DNA from: Histomonas meleagridis
Taxonomy: Eukaryota > Parabasalia > Tritrichomonadida > Dientamoebidae
Direction of reading: 5' to 3'
DNA: 64,000 nt
Assembly (NCBI GenBank): GCA_020186115.1
Contig: WSYJ01000186.1
Coordinates: forward strand, 2,587,501 to 2,651,500
The translations under genes were made by a program, and so were the position numbers. The notes under the pieces are model-generated. The model was not told the origin of the DNA. It searched no databases and saw nothing but the letters and a program-made list of their open reading frames with translations. Shown here piece after piece: positions 20,973 through 30,672 of the stretch (within the stretch, counting starts at the first letter, position 1; every line of letters begins with the position of its first letter).

Positions 20973-23900
20973 ATGTTAGTGTTTATCTTGCTAAAACTCG
21001 GAATTGCCCAAACTAATATTAACATTTCAAATAAAGAAAATACTATAATTGGAGAAAAATTAAAGAATAAAGAAAATATAAAAGAGTTAGAAAATCTTAA
21101 TGAAATGAATGAATCTTCATTTGCAAGGGAACCTATAAAAATTTTCGATTTAGATAAAACTGAAAAGAAAGTTTCTTCGTTTCAATCAATCAAAGATAAT
21201 ATGAATAATTTATCTACTATTGAAAATGAAGGAAAAAAGGACGATTTAACTTTCATAAATATTGAAAATCAAACAATAAATCTTGCTGACAATGTTGATA
21301 AGAATGATAAATCTTCTGTGTTAAGATATGATAATAATGAAGATTTAACTATTGATAAAAATAATGAAAAACAAAAGGATGAATTTAATTCAATAAATAT
21401 AAGAAATCAAATAAACGATACTTATGAAAATGATATTGATGAAAATAATGGTAATTCTGATAAATCAATAGAAGCTAATATAGAAGATCCAAATGTAGTT
21501 GACAATGAGGAACAAAAAGATGGATTAAATTCAGATATAATGAACACTAATAAAAATAATGTAGAATTTCCTGAATCAAAAAATGATGATACTAAAGATT
21601 TAGCTTTTGATGATAACTATGCATTTAATATTGATAATAAATTAATAAAATTAAATGTAACTGACAATGATGAAAATGATGATGAATTAAAAATTGCTAT
21701 GGACACTGAAGATTTAATTACTAATGAAGATGAAGAACAAAAAGATTTAAATATGTTAAAAATGGTAGAGCAAGAAAGTGATTCAAATTTAACTAATAGT
21801 AATTCTCACGAATCAATAGAAAATATTATGGATCCAAATGTAAATTACAGTGAAGAACAAAAAGATGATTTAGATATATCAAATATTGAAAATCAAACAA
21901 TGGATTCAAATGTAAATGATTTTGATGGAAAAAATGAAGAACTATCTGATTCAAAACATGATAATAATGAAGAGCAAAAAGATGATTTAGATATATCAAA
22001 TATTGAAAATCAAACAATGGATTCAAATGTAAATGATTTTGATGAAAAGATTGATGAATCTTCTGATTCAAAACATGATAATAATGAAGATTTAACTGAT
22101 GATAATAATGAAGAGCAAAAGGATGAATTTAATTTATCAAATATTGAAAATCAAACAATGGATTCAAATGTAAATGATTTTGATGAAAAGATTGATGAAC
22201 TATCTGATTCAAAACATGATAATAATGAAGAGCAAAAGGATGAATTTAATTTATCAAATATTGAAAATCAAACAATAGATTCAAACGTAAATGATTTTGA
22301 TGAAAAGATTGATGAACTATCTGATTCAAAACATGATAATAATGAAGAGCAAAAGGATGAATTTAATTTATCAAATATTGAAAATCAAACAATGGATTCA
22401 AACGTAAATGATTTTGATGAAAAGATTGATGAACTATCTGATTCAAAACATGATAATAATGAAGAGCAAAAGGATGAATTTAATTTATCAAATATTGAAA
22501 ATCAAACAATGGATTCAAACGTAAATGATTTTGATGAAAAGATTGATGAACTATCTGATTCAAAACATGACAATAATGAAGAGCAAAAGGATGAATTTAA
22601 TTTATCAAATATTGAAAATCAAACAATGGATTCAAACGTAAATGATTTTGATGAAAAGATTGATGAACTATCTGATTCAAAACATGACAATAATGAAGAG
22701 CAAAAGGATGAATTTAATTTATCAAATATTGAAAATCAAACAATAGATTCAAACGTAAATGATTTTGATGAAAAGATTGATGAACTATCTGATTCAAAAC
22801 ATGACAATAATGAAGAGCAAAAGGATGAATTTAATTTATCAAATATTGAAAATCAAACAATAGATTCAAATGTAAATGATTTTGATGAAAAGATTGATGA
22901 ACTATCTGATTCAAAACATGATAATAATGAAGAGCAAAAGGATGAATTTAATTTATCAAATATTGAAAATCAAACAATAGATTCAAATGTAAATGATTTT
23001 GATGAAAAGATTGATGAACTATCTGATTCAAAACATGATAATAATGAAGATTTAACTGATGATAATAAAGAAAAACAAAAAGATGATTTAGATATACCAA
23101 ATATTGAAAATCAAGTAATAGATTCAAATGTAAATGGTTTTAATGAAGGGAATGATGAATCTTCTGATTCAAAAAATGATAATTTAAAAGATAATGATGA
23201 TAACAAAGAAAAACAATACATATACATAACACATCCAGACAAACAATTAGAACATACACCAATTAAATCTAAAAAAGAAAAAGAATTCATATATTTAACA
23301 CATCCAGATAAACAAATAGAATATACTCCAATTAAATTCAAGAAAAATAAAAATGTAGTAAATCCAAAAAAACAAAAAGAAATTATAACTAATAATAAGG
23401 AAACAAAAAAGATTTTATATGCTAAAGATATTCCAAAGAATGAAGATCTTAAAATTTTTGAATTGAAAAAGCAAAATGATATTATAACCATAAGGATTCC
23501 TAAAAAGGAAGAAGTAGATTTAAATGCAGCCACTATTGAAAAAAAGAATGCTTCTACAGTTTCAAATGAAAATAATAAAGAAAAAATAACTATTACAAAA
23601 CAAGAAAAGCAAAAAGATGACATATCTTTAAAATATCTTAAAAAGCACGCTAGAGATTTAAACATAACTGATGTTAAACAAAAGGAAAATGTGAATAAAA
23701 CAAATTCAGACAAAAAGCTACATAAAAATTCAAATATAGTTCGAAATGAAAAGCAAATAAACAAAACAAATGTTTCGGAAAAATCAAATCAATTAGGGCC
23801 GCAATTGGGACAAAATGCAAAATCTATTAAAAGTATTACAAAGGATAAAAAAACATCTGGTAAAAGTAATGCAACTCTTTTCATTGCCTTATTCATTATT

Positions 23901-24023
23901 TTATTCTTGATCATGTCAATACCAATTGTGTTCATTTATCTTTCCAAAATGCGAAAACAAAAAATATCAAAAGAACATGAAAATATTGAAAAATGTATAT
24001 CTCAAGAAGAAATCTTCATATGA
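20973..24023 (+). CDS. Acidic repeat-rich type I membrane protein
   Basis: The ATG at 20973 gives 1016 residues. Residues 1-13 are a short hydrophobic signal (LVFILLKLGIAQ). A very hydrophilic Asp/Glu/Asn/Lys-rich ectodomain follows, containing 11 tandem units of about 39 residues (DNA 21852-23183). It is followed by two copies of a ITHPDKQ/LTHPDKQ-type motif and a Lys-rich stretch. A transmembrane helix lies at about residues 967-990 (LFIALFIILFLIMSIPIVF), with a short tail of about 27 residues. The many N-x-S/T sites (NQT in each repeat) suggest heavy glycosylation if secreted. It resembles no enzyme. A surface or secretory-pathway role is inferred. Confidence 0.7.
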   Translation: MLVFILLKLGIAQTNINISNKENTIIGEKLKNKENIKELENLNEMNESSFAREPIKIFDLDKTEKKVSSFQSIKDNMNNLSTIENEGKKDDLTFINIENQTINLADNVDKNDKSSVLRYDNNEDLTIDKNNEKQKDEFNSINIRNQINDTYENDIDENNGNSDKSIEANIEDPNVVDNEEQKDGLNSDIMNTNKNNVEFPESKNDDTKDLAFDDNYAFNIDNKLIKLNVTDNDENDDELKIAMDTEDLITNEDEEQKDLNMLKMVEQESDSNLTNSNSHESIENIMDPNVNYSEEQKDDLDISNIENQTMDSNVNDFDGKNEELSDSKHDNNEEQKDDLDISNIENQTMDSNVNDFDEKIDESSDSKHDNNEDLTDDNNEEQKDEFNLSNIENQTMDSNVNDFDEKIDELSDSKHDNNEEQKDEFNLSNIENQTIDSNVNDFDEKIDELSDSKHDNNEEQKDEFNLSNIENQTMDSNVNDFDEKIDELSDSKHDNNEEQKDEFNLSNIENQTMDSNVNDFDEKIDELSDSKHDNNEEQKDEFNLSNIENQTMDSNVNDFDEKIDELSDSKHDNNEEQKDEFNLSNIENQTIDSNVNDFDEKIDELSDSKHDNNEEQKDEFNLSNIENQTIDSNVNDFDEKIDELSDSKHDNNEEQKDEFNLSNIENQTIDSNVNDFDEKIDELSDSKHDNNEDLTDDNKEKQKDDLDIPNIENQVIDSNVNGFNEGNDESSDSKNDNLKDNDDNKEKQYIYITHPDKQLEHTPIKSKKEKEFIYLTHPDKQIEYTPIKFKKNKNVVNPKKQKEIITNNKETKKILYAKDIPKNEDLKIFELKKQNDIITIRIPKKEEVDLNAATIEKKNASTVSNENNKEKITITKQEKQKDDISLKYLKKHARDLNITDVKQKENVNKTNSDKKLHKNSNIVRNEKQINKTNVSEKSNQLGPQLGQNAKSIKSITKDKKTSGKSNATLFIALFIILFLIMSIPIVFIYLSKMRKQKISKEHENIEKCISQEEIFI
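21852..23183 (+). repeat. 117-bp (39-codon) tandem repeat inside the acidic membrane protein
   Basis: Eleven units share the core NIENQTMDSNVNDFDEK. Eight central copies are nearly identical at the DNA level, with silent or single changes only (ATG/ATA, GAT/GAC, AAT/AAC). Two diverged units precede and one follows. Two units carry an extra insertion of about eight codons reading EDLTDDNN/K. The period, checked between 22110 and 22227, is exactly 117 bp, so copy-number change preserves the frame. Confidence 0.93.
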
Positions 24024-24392
24024 TCTACATTTACTAAAAATATGTTTCAATTGGTAAAATGAAACAATTGTTTAGCATGGAAATAAGGAGCAACCATGCA
24101 GAGGTGTATTCCATAAAACCAAAGTAGCCTTGATTTTTCATTTGTTTTTTAAAAAAGCTTTAAATTTGGCTTTATTAAAACAACGTAATTTGAATTCTTG
24201 AAAACATTTCAAGATAGTAATAAATGTTAACACCTTTTGGAAACATGAAAATATTTATTTACTTTTTGATTTCAAATTATAAAGAATTCGCTATTTGATA
24301 ATGAATTTGATTCGTATAGCAAAAAACTTTTTTATTATAATAACCGTCTGATGTTTGGTAATTTTTACCCTTATTGAAATACAGTGCTTTTA
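24024..24392. other. Intergenic, no gene recognised
   Basis: AT-rich spacer upstream of the eL38 promoter. No coding frame is supported. Confidence 0.5.
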
Positions 24393-24412
24393 ACGGTTTT
24401 GGTCAACCTTTT
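24393..24412 (+). promoter_or_regulatory. Core promoter of eL38 gene (CGG box, GGTC, CCTTTT)
   Basis: The sequence ACGGTTTTGGTCAACCTTTT ends 5 bases before the ATG at 24418. CCTTT matches the trichomonad M5-type initiator. The same arrangement occurs before uL3, uS17 and uS14 in this window. Confidence 0.6.
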
Positions 24413-24417
24413 CCTAT

Positions 24418-24642
24418 ATGCCGAAGTCAGTCCAAACACCCAGAAAGTTCCTCGAGCTTGCTGCTCGCCCAGATGCTAAGTGGGTTAAGGTGAAGAAGGT
24501 GAAGAATGGTGATACAAAGTTCAAGCTTAGGACCACAAGATATCTCTATACCTTAACTGTCAAGCAAGCTAAATTTGTTCAACTTGTCACTGAATCAATT
24601 CCACAAGGACTTGAAGTCATCTATCTAGACAAACGTGAATAA
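24418..24642 (+). CDS. RPL38: 60S ribosomal protein eL38
   Basis: A component of the large ribosomal subunit. It has 74 residues, a little longer than the usual about 70. Recognisable blocks are FLELAARPDAKWVKVKKVK, KFKLRTTRYLYTLTV and the C-terminal IPQGLEVI. It starts at the first ATG after CCTTTT and ends GAA TAA AA, so the stop lies inside TAAA. It converges with the ankyrin gene on the minus strand, with only 41 bases between their stop codons. Confidence 0.93.
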   Translation: MPKSVQTPRKFLELAARPDAKWVKVKKVKNGDTKFKLRTTRYLYTLTVKQAKFVQLVTESIPQGLEVIYLDKRE

Positions 24643-24683
24643 AAATCATCATTAGATTGAAAATTTGTTACACGTATCTTTTA

Positions 24684-25268
24684 TTATTTTTCGAGCATTG
24701 ACACAAGCCAAGGAATATCTCTTTCCTTAGCAAAATCAAGAATTGTTTTTTTGTGGGAATCAAATTGATTTGTAACAATATTCTTTCTTATTAAATATTC
24801 CGCTGTTGCTTGCTGATTTGCAAGAGCTGCAAAATGAAGTGCCGTATAACCTTCTGCGTCCACTGCATTTATATCAGCTCCTTGTTTTAATATGAAATCA
24901 AGAAAACCTCGTTGCCCACGATATGATGCTATATGCACTGCTGTTTTCCCATCAGCAGTACGTGCTTCAATATCTGCGCCACGTTCTAAAAGTAAAGGAA
25001 CAACTTCAGTTCTTCCAGTAAATGCAGCCCAATGTAATGCAGTAAAACCCTGGAAATTTTTTTGATCAGGAGGCGCTCCATTATCTAAAAGATATCTTGC
25101 GCAATCAACTGCACCATGTGCTGCAGCACCCATTAGTAAAGAATGGCAATGATTTTTTTCGCTCATTATCTTAGAGTTTGGAGGTATCTTAGATGGAGTG
25201 AATCGCTCTAATTCGGATAGCTGATTTTGTCGTGCAGCACTCCAAGCCAAAGTTGTTGTTTCTTCCAT
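24684..25268 (-). CDS. Small canonical ankyrin-repeat protein
   Basis: A 194-residue protein starting at ATG 25266-25268. It contains four to five textbook ankyrin repeats, for example GFTALHWAAFTGRTEVVPLL, GKTAVHIASYRGQRGFLDFI and GYTALHFAALANQQATAEYL. It has no DUF3447 region and no spacer, unlike the other ankyrin loci here. It is a stand-alone protein interaction adaptor. The region just upstream (25282-25310, minus sense) reads AACGG, TTTT, AGGGT, then ACCCTTTC, similar to the ribosomal protein promoters. Confidence 0.85.
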   Translation of the reverse strand: MEETTTLAWSAARQNQLSELERFTPSKIPPNSKIMSEKNHCHSLLMGAAAHGAVDCARYLLDNGAPPDQKNFQGFTALHWAAFTGRTEVVPLLLERGADIEARTADGKTAVHIASYRGQRGFLDFILKQGADINAVDAEGYTALHFAALANQQATAEYLIRKNIVTNQFDSHKKTILDFAKERDIPWLVSMLEK

Positions 25269-25348
25269 TTAATTTGACTTCGAAAGGGTAAAATTTACCC
25301 TAAAACCGTTATCGAAGATTAAAAAGAAAAAATATTTAAATGGATTGT

Positions 25349-25789
25349 TTATTGCTTTTCATAAATTTCAGATGATGAAACGTGGACGTCTGGTTCTGAT
25401 CCACGGAAGCCACCTTGCAAAAGAGGTGGTGCTGATACTGGGAAGAAGATACCAAGGATTCCGTATATGACTGCACATGCCCAGTATATAATGGCGCAAG
25501 CAAGGCCGAATCCAGATGTTGCAAAGAGTAAAGCACCCATGAAAAGATACATTAAACCCTTTCCCCAAAGTTTGAGAAGGAAACCAAAATATCCGAAGAA
25601 TTTGAACACGTATACTTCAATGCATCCCAGAGCAAGTGCAAAAATAATTGTATATACACCTCTTACGAATAGAATAAATCCCTGGTCTCCGCCAGTAAAC
25701 ATTGTTACAAAACCTGCAACGATACCGAAAACAGCAGCTACTAAAGCAATAACTTGGAATGCAAACTGAATTGTGCACTTGAAACCCAT
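25349..25789 (-). CDS. COPI-associated / TVP15-like four-helix membrane protein
   Basis: A 146-residue protein starting at ATG 25787-25789 with four hydrophobic helices (about residues 10-32, 39-58, 70-92 and 94-116). The arrangement and the segment FFGYFGFLLKLWGKGLMYLF fit the COPI-associated/TVP15 family, Golgi and early-endosome membrane proteins of vesicle traffic. The tail of about 30 residues is cytosolic and ends in a Tyr-containing sequence (SSEIYEKQ) that could be a sorting signal. The family call rests on topology and one motif, so it is moderate. Confidence 0.6.
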   Translation of the reverse strand: MGFKCTIQFAFQVIALVAAVFGIVAGFVTMFTGGDQGFILFVRGVYTIIFALALGCIEVYVFKFFGYFGFLLKLWGKGLMYLFMGALLFATSGFGLACAIIYWACAVIYGILGIFFPVSAPPLLQGGFRGSEPDVHVSSSEIYEKQ

Positions 25790-26810
25790 GACAGAATCAG
25801 AAATAAAATTTGTTACAAACCGTAATCGGTAGTTGAGCGGGACGATCTGAAATTTAGCAGAAAAGTTTCGCCGATAGACTGCGGGAGTCGCTTTTTCAAA
25901 AAGTAAAAGAACAAAAATTCATTCAAATAAACAATTCAAAAGCAGGTAAGGCAAGCGGTAAAAATGTTTTTGGTGTACATCCAACACTTAAATGTATTGT
26001 TTTCCGTTTTAATTTTTGGCGAAATAAATTTATTATAAGTTTATGTCATTTTCGTGACAGAATGAATTTTCTTTTGATAGGTTTTAAGATATTTTAGTTT
26101 TTTTATGAAGCCATTGGTAACATTGAAATTTCAATTTAGCTGTCGTGCTTCTTTCAAAAATTTGTGTCGCTTTTTGACAAAAAAGTCTGCTTTGACTTTA
26201 TGCTTCCTTTATTCTTTTGTAGTCATTCATCATCAGGATTGTTCAACAATTTTTCATATTTAAATCATTTAACCATTTAAATTTCAATCTAATAAAATAT
26301 TAAAAATTTTGGACATTATCTGAAAATTTTCCAGAAGTGTTTGAATAAAAATTCTAATTTTTTTAACAGCATGAAATAAAATAGAACATTGAAAGTATAT
26401 TCATTTTATCCAAGCAAAAATCTTAAGATTTGAAATGAAAAATTTTAACAAAAATATTAAAATTTATGAACCACATGAAACATAAAGCAATTGCAGGTTA
26501 AGTAATTTAGTAACTTGATTTTACATGCACCAATGAAAATTTAAAAATTATCATGTATTAATTAGTTCTATGACATTTATGCCAAAAAATATATTAAGTC
26601 TCATTGTACGTGATTAAAAATGTAATAATTTTTGTTTATGTTCAAATAATTTATTTAGATAACAATTGAAACAAATAAAAAAAGCTCCTTTCGTAAAAAT
26701 ACTGACTTCAACAATGAGAGTTTTAGTAACTCGATAAAAAGAAATGAAGGTGGTTGATATATCAATTTTATCTGTTTTCCTTCATTAGCGAACGTTAATA
26801 AAACAAAATA
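25790..26810. other. Long intergenic region between divergent genes
   Basis: About 1 kb. The left 100 bases hold promoter-like GC-containing words for the gene on the minus strand. The right end has AACGTTAATAAAACAAAATA before the PHD gene. The middle is AT-rich, with no open frame and no tRNA signature. Confidence 0.5.
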
Positions 26811-27380
26811 ATGGACATTCTGGGAGAAACTTTTGATAACACATCTTTACTTTCTCCTTTTGAGCTCAAGGCTTTAGCTTTTGCTAATCTCATAGAGAAT
26901 GTGAGCAGTGGACAAAAATCTACTAGACCTGAAAATATTCCAAATGATAATCAAGAAATTCCTTTATACACTACTATTCGTTGCATATGTGGTAGCAACG
27001 AAAACTCAGGCAAGCTTGTTGTCTGTAGCTGCTGTCACTGCAGATTACATGCAAATTGTCTTGATAGCGTTGCTTTAAGGAATCCTAACAATTTTAAATG
27101 CCCGTTTTGTCTGTTACAAAATGATGGTGTAGATCCTTTTAGGGAACTTACATTATGGATTGACGAAATAGATAGTGAGCTTAGAGACATTCATGGGCTA
27201 GTCCAAGATGCTTCTGGAATTGAAGATCAAATTAACGAACTTACAAAGCATTTTGCCATACAGCATGATTACCAATATCAAATTATGAGATCACAAAACA
27301 ATTATCGCCAGCTTTCAAACGCACTCTCACACAAAATGCAAGAAATTCTCCAGCACATTACAAAACTCACATATTCATAA
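26811..27380 (+). CDS. PHD-finger protein
   Basis: A 189-residue protein from ATG 26811. A C4HC3 zinc finger lies at about residues 57-101: CICGS, CSCCHCRLHANC and CPFC supply the ligands in PHD spacing. PHD fingers usually read histone H3 tails. The region after the finger is helical (DSELRDIHGLVQDASGIEDQ and on) and may dimerise. There is no enzymatic domain, so this is probably a small chromatin adaptor. The stop is in TAAA. Confidence 0.8.
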   Translation: MDILGETFDNTSLLSPFELKALAFANLIENVSSGQKSTRPENIPNDNQEIPLYTTIRCICGSNENSGKLVVCSCCHCRLHANCLDSVALRNPNNFKCPFCLLQNDGVDPFRELTLWIDEIDSELRDIHGLVQDASGIEDQINELTKHFAIQHDYQYQIMRSQNNYRQLSNALSHKMQEILQHITKLTYS

Positions 27381-27644
27381 ACTGTTAAAATATATTTATA
27401 TTAGACTGTGTCAAGAGATTTTAGATACCTAGGTAGAGTGGTTCCGACTCTTTGAGATGTACCTTCAGAAAATTTGAAATTACTTTTCCGAGCATATTCA
27501 CTCAAAATATAAATAAAATTTTATAGTAAAAATTATTCGGCTAGATTCGGATTATTTGAGTATATGACTTTTATTTATATAAATTGAATATTTCGAAATT
27601 CCATCAAAAAATTATTTCAAATTATTAAAACATATTTTAAATTA

Positions 27645-28931
27645 TTAAAATATATTACAAATTATTAAAACATATTCCAAATTATTCAAATGAATAGTTT
27701 TTGCATTAACATCAATTCCTTTATCTAAAAGTAATTTTACTATTTCTATATTTCCTGATTTAACTGAATATGGTAAAATTGTTTTTGGAATTCGTTGACT
27801 TTCTATATCACTTTCTATTATGAATGTATTTCCTTTTGATGCTATTTCTTCTATAATTTCTTTTTTCATTTTCATTCCTTCTTTTTCTAAAAACATGAAG
27901 ATTTCATAATTATTAAATTCAATACATTTTTTCCCAAGATATATTAAATTTTCTTCACTTAAATTACAATTATCTTGATTTTCGATATCAGAATTCGATT
28001 TTGTAAAAGAAGAGTTTGAAGATGAAAATTTTTCCAATTTTATTTTCATAAAGATAATGAAAAATTTCATTTCGATGAAATTCTATTGCTGTTTCATGTG
28101 CTTCTTTAAACGATGAATTGTTTTGTTCACATAAATGAATAATTTCTAAGTTTCCACCTGCAATTGCATATTTAGATGTATTTTTAATATTCGAATTATT
28201 TAATAATAAATATTTAAAACATTTAATCGAACCAAAAATGCACAATAATCAATTAATGTAACATTTTCAGTATTAATAAATGAGCATCTTTCATAAAGTG
28301 ATGGCTTAATTATTTGATTAAAGTCAAATTCATTATTTGATGATATTTCTTGAAGCTTTTCTAAATCATCATTTCGAAGTACTTTCGCAATTTCTAATGG
28401 ATTAACTCCTTCTTTTACATATTGCATATGAAATTTCCAATCATCTTTTGATAATTCATCAAGTGCTGAAATAAATTCTTCAAGGAATTGTGGTCTTGGA
28501 TATTTGTTCTTTAATTCATTTATTTCTTCTTTTGTTTTATATTGAGAAAAAATAAAATGTGTTTATGTTCTTTACTGAAGATGGTTCAATTATTTCTTCT
28601 TCGATCATCTTTTCAAGAAGGAAATATGATTCTTGTTTTTCTGTTCTCAGTAAATATTTACAAAAGATTTGAACAAGATTGGCTTCAGTTCCACTTATGT
28701 TTTTAACTTTTTCATCTTCTTTTTCTTTTAAAGTTAATAAATATTTAATATATATATATTTTCATTATTTGATTGAGAAACAAAAGCTGAATAGATAAGT
28801 CTAGAAACAAGATAGTTAAATGTATATGGCAGCCTATCTACAAATAAATTAATTGTTGCTTGAACTGATTGATCGAAATTTTTTTCGTTGAGATTATAGA
28901 CAATTGATTCTAATGATTTCGAAAGTTCCAT
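27645..28931 (-). pseudogene. Broken DUF3447/ankyrin gene
   Basis: Read on the minus strand from ATG 28929-28931, the gene begins MELSKSLESIVYNLNEKNFD, the usual DUF3447 start, but the frame fails near 28734. Later blocks are in different frames: VKEGVNPLEIAKVLRNDDLEKLQEIS, then GSIKCFKYLLLNN, then FNNYEIFMFLEKEG and one ankyrin unit ending GIDVNAK. At least three frame changes are needed. The last unit runs into an AT-rich tail containing three copies of an ATGTTTTAATAATTTG-like word, related to the spacer of the other loci. Multiple lesions suggest a pseudogene. Confidence 0.8.
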
Positions 28932-29095
28932 CAATTAAATAATGTACAACCCTGTTTAAATATTTGTGAGAAAATACAATTGTCAGTACCGAAAAAAATG
29001 CCATACGATAGGCATTGATTCGAATCTCAAAATTTTTGGAAAAAGTTTGAATTGATAAACCATTCAAAATTTGTCGAAAAGTGACGAACGTTGGG

Positions 29096-29110
29096 ACGGT
29101 TATGGCCTTT
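29096..29110 (+). promoter_or_regulatory. Core promoter of uS14 gene
   Basis: ACGGTTATGGCCTTT ends 12 bases before the ATG at 29123. It has the same CGG box, GG step and CCTTT as the other ribosomal protein genes in the window. Confidence 0.55.
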
Positions 29111-29122
29111 CTTTCTTGACGA

Positions 29123-29296
29123 ATGCCAGCTAACTTCGTACCAAAACACAACCGAGAACACGCAAAAGGCTCTTTTGAACGTGGATGCCGCTGTTGCCAA
29201 CGCCGTCGTGGTGTTATCCGTAGCTATGGAATTAATATGTGCAGGAGATGCTTCCGCGAACGTGCATCACTCCTTGGATTTAAGAAATATGACTAA
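29123..29296 (+). CDS. RPS29: 40S ribosomal protein uS14 (eukaryotic S29)
   Basis: A 57-residue zinc-binding protein of the small ribosomal subunit head. It begins MPANFVPKHNREH and contains the four-cysteine site GCRCCQRRRG...NMCRRCF (CxxC-type pair, then CxxC) and the family-typical end LGFKKYD. It is shorter than many gene-finder cutoffs, and a longer frame on the same strand (29091-29312) overlaps it out of phase. The stop TAA is nested in TAAAC. The promoter has the same layout as three other ribosomal protein genes here. Confidence 0.93.
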   Translation: MPANFVPKHNREHAKGSFERGCRCCQRRRGVIRSYGINMCRRCFRERASLLGFKKYD

Positions 29297-29497
29297 ACAG
29301 AACATCCAATAAATTCTTTCACTTGCTTTTATATTATTTACAATTAATGAAATATCAGAATTAATGGATTTTGTTCAACAAAATTTCATAACTTATATTT
29401 TCTTCCTTCTCTTTTTAAAATTTGAGTTTATATCAGATATTGTGAGAAATTTTTTAATTATTTTTTTTTTTTTGCAAGGTATGTGACCGTTAATAAA

Positions 29498-30301
29498 ATG
29501 TTTTCTGTTGTGAATGCAAAGAAAGTCCTTAATTATATTGATTTCTATAATGGATTTTTTGCTGCAGTCGCATTAGTTCTTTGGCAGCTATCAATGAAAG
29601 TAAAAACATATCCAATGATTATTCCATTTAATGATGCTTCTGTTTCGTACCCAAAAGCTGAAACCCAAGTTTTTCCACGAAACACCCTTGAAACATATTG
29701 CTATTTAATGGCAACATCAATTATTTCAATTGCATTTTCATTAACAAAAATATCCAAAATATTTCGTAGCTTTCAACTATTTACATGTTTTTGGATGTTT
29801 CTAATAGCTATTGGTACATCAGGTGCTATATGCTCTTTTTTCAAAGGTTTTGTTGGGTGGCCGCGCCCCGATACATATTCAGTATGTGGATATAATTCAA
29901 CATATGAAACATGCACGTATAAGTCCAAAGATAAACAATTTGTTTCATGGCCATCTACTCATTCTACATTATCAATGTCGTTTTCTACGTTTTTTGCATT
30001 ATTTATTCAAAAACTTTTGAAAAGAAAAAACATCGCAACTGACTTTTTTTGTCTTCTTTTTTTTGTTTTTGGAGTATACGTTGGGGCCACTAGAATCAAA
30101 GACTACAAGCATCACCCAGATGATGTAACTGCCGGATTTTTCATTGGGTTTTCGATAACTTTTTTCCTTTGGAAGACAGCAAAGAAGAGAATTTTCATAA
30201 AGGAAAAGAAAGAGCTTAGCATTGAACTAAAAAATAATGATACAGTTGATCAATATGACAAAAAAGAAGAAGATCTTGATTACATGCTTGAGGTATCATG
30301 A
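29498..30301 (+). CDS. PAP2-superfamily lipid phosphatase (LPP-like)
   Basis: A 267-residue multipass membrane protein. The three phosphatase motifs are present: KGFVGWPRP (K-x6-RP), WPSTHST and TRIKDYKHHPDD (R-x5-H-x3-D). In the second motif the usual PSGH is PSTH, with the catalytic histidine kept. About six hydrophobic helices alternate with the motifs. The family removes phosphate from phosphatidic acid and related lipids at the membrane. The start is the ATG at 29498; the upstream in-frame GTG at 29483 is not needed. The Lys/Glu-rich C-terminal tail is cytosolic. Confidence 0.85.
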   Translation: MFSVVNAKKVLNYIDFYNGFFAAVALVLWQLSMKVKTYPMIIPFNDASVSYPKAETQVFPRNTLETYCYLMATSIISIAFSLTKISKIFRSFQLFTCFWMFLIAIGTSGAICSFFKGFVGWPRPDTYSVCGYNSTYETCTYKSKDKQFVSWPSTHSTLSMSFSTFFALFIQKLLKRKNIATDFFCLLFFVFGVYVGATRIKDYKHHPDDVTAGFFIGFSITFFLWKTAKKRIFIKEKKELSIELKNNDTVDQYDKKEEDLDYMLEVS

Positions 30302-30664
30302 TTTATCAAATTTTATTTGTTAGTAATAAATATTAATAAATTTAGATGTTCTATCTTAAAAACAAAGTGCAATCCTTATACAAAGAAAATCACACACATA
30401 TTGTAGTTTGTAGTTAATCGTAAAAATGATGTTATTCTTCTTGGATGAAATACCACATAGAAAAACAAGAATGAGATTTTGTTTTTGAAACAACGAACAT
30501 TGGTAATTCTGTTTGAGTATTATGCTTATGGGATAAAAAATGCACTATAATTTAAAAATTAAACAATTCATATGAAAAGCTTTTCTGAATACGATGAGTC
30601 GGAAAATTTTGGAGAACGTTTGGAGTGCCCCTAGAATTCAACTTAAATTTTCGTTGAAAGTGTA
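30302..30664. other. Intergenic, no gene recognised
   Basis: AT-rich spacer. Its right end contains AACGTTTGGAGTGCCCCTAG, which is similar to the sequence upstream of the 803-residue surface protein gene. Confidence 0.5.
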
Positions 30665-30670
30665 TCACTT
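30665..30670 (+). promoter_or_regulatory. Initiator (Inr) of EXO1
   Basis: TCACTT, a perfect TCA-Y-W initiator, lies only two bases before the ATG at 30673. The leader is therefore extremely short. Confidence 0.55.
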
Positions 30671-30672
30671 CA

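Noticed and set aside
23111..23764. 217-codon minus-strand frame opposite the acidic membrane protein
   Set aside because: Antisense shadow of a Lys/Asn/Glu-rich gene; Phe/Ser/Leu-rich by codon complement.
29091..29312. 73-codon plus-strand frame
   Set aside because: Out-of-phase shadow over the uS14 gene, which has the conserved cysteines and motif order.
29479..29484. GTATGT resembling a trichomonad 5' splice site before the PAP2 gene
   Set aside because: No ACTAACACACAG-like 3' signal follows, and the PAP2 frame is complete from the ATG at 29498.
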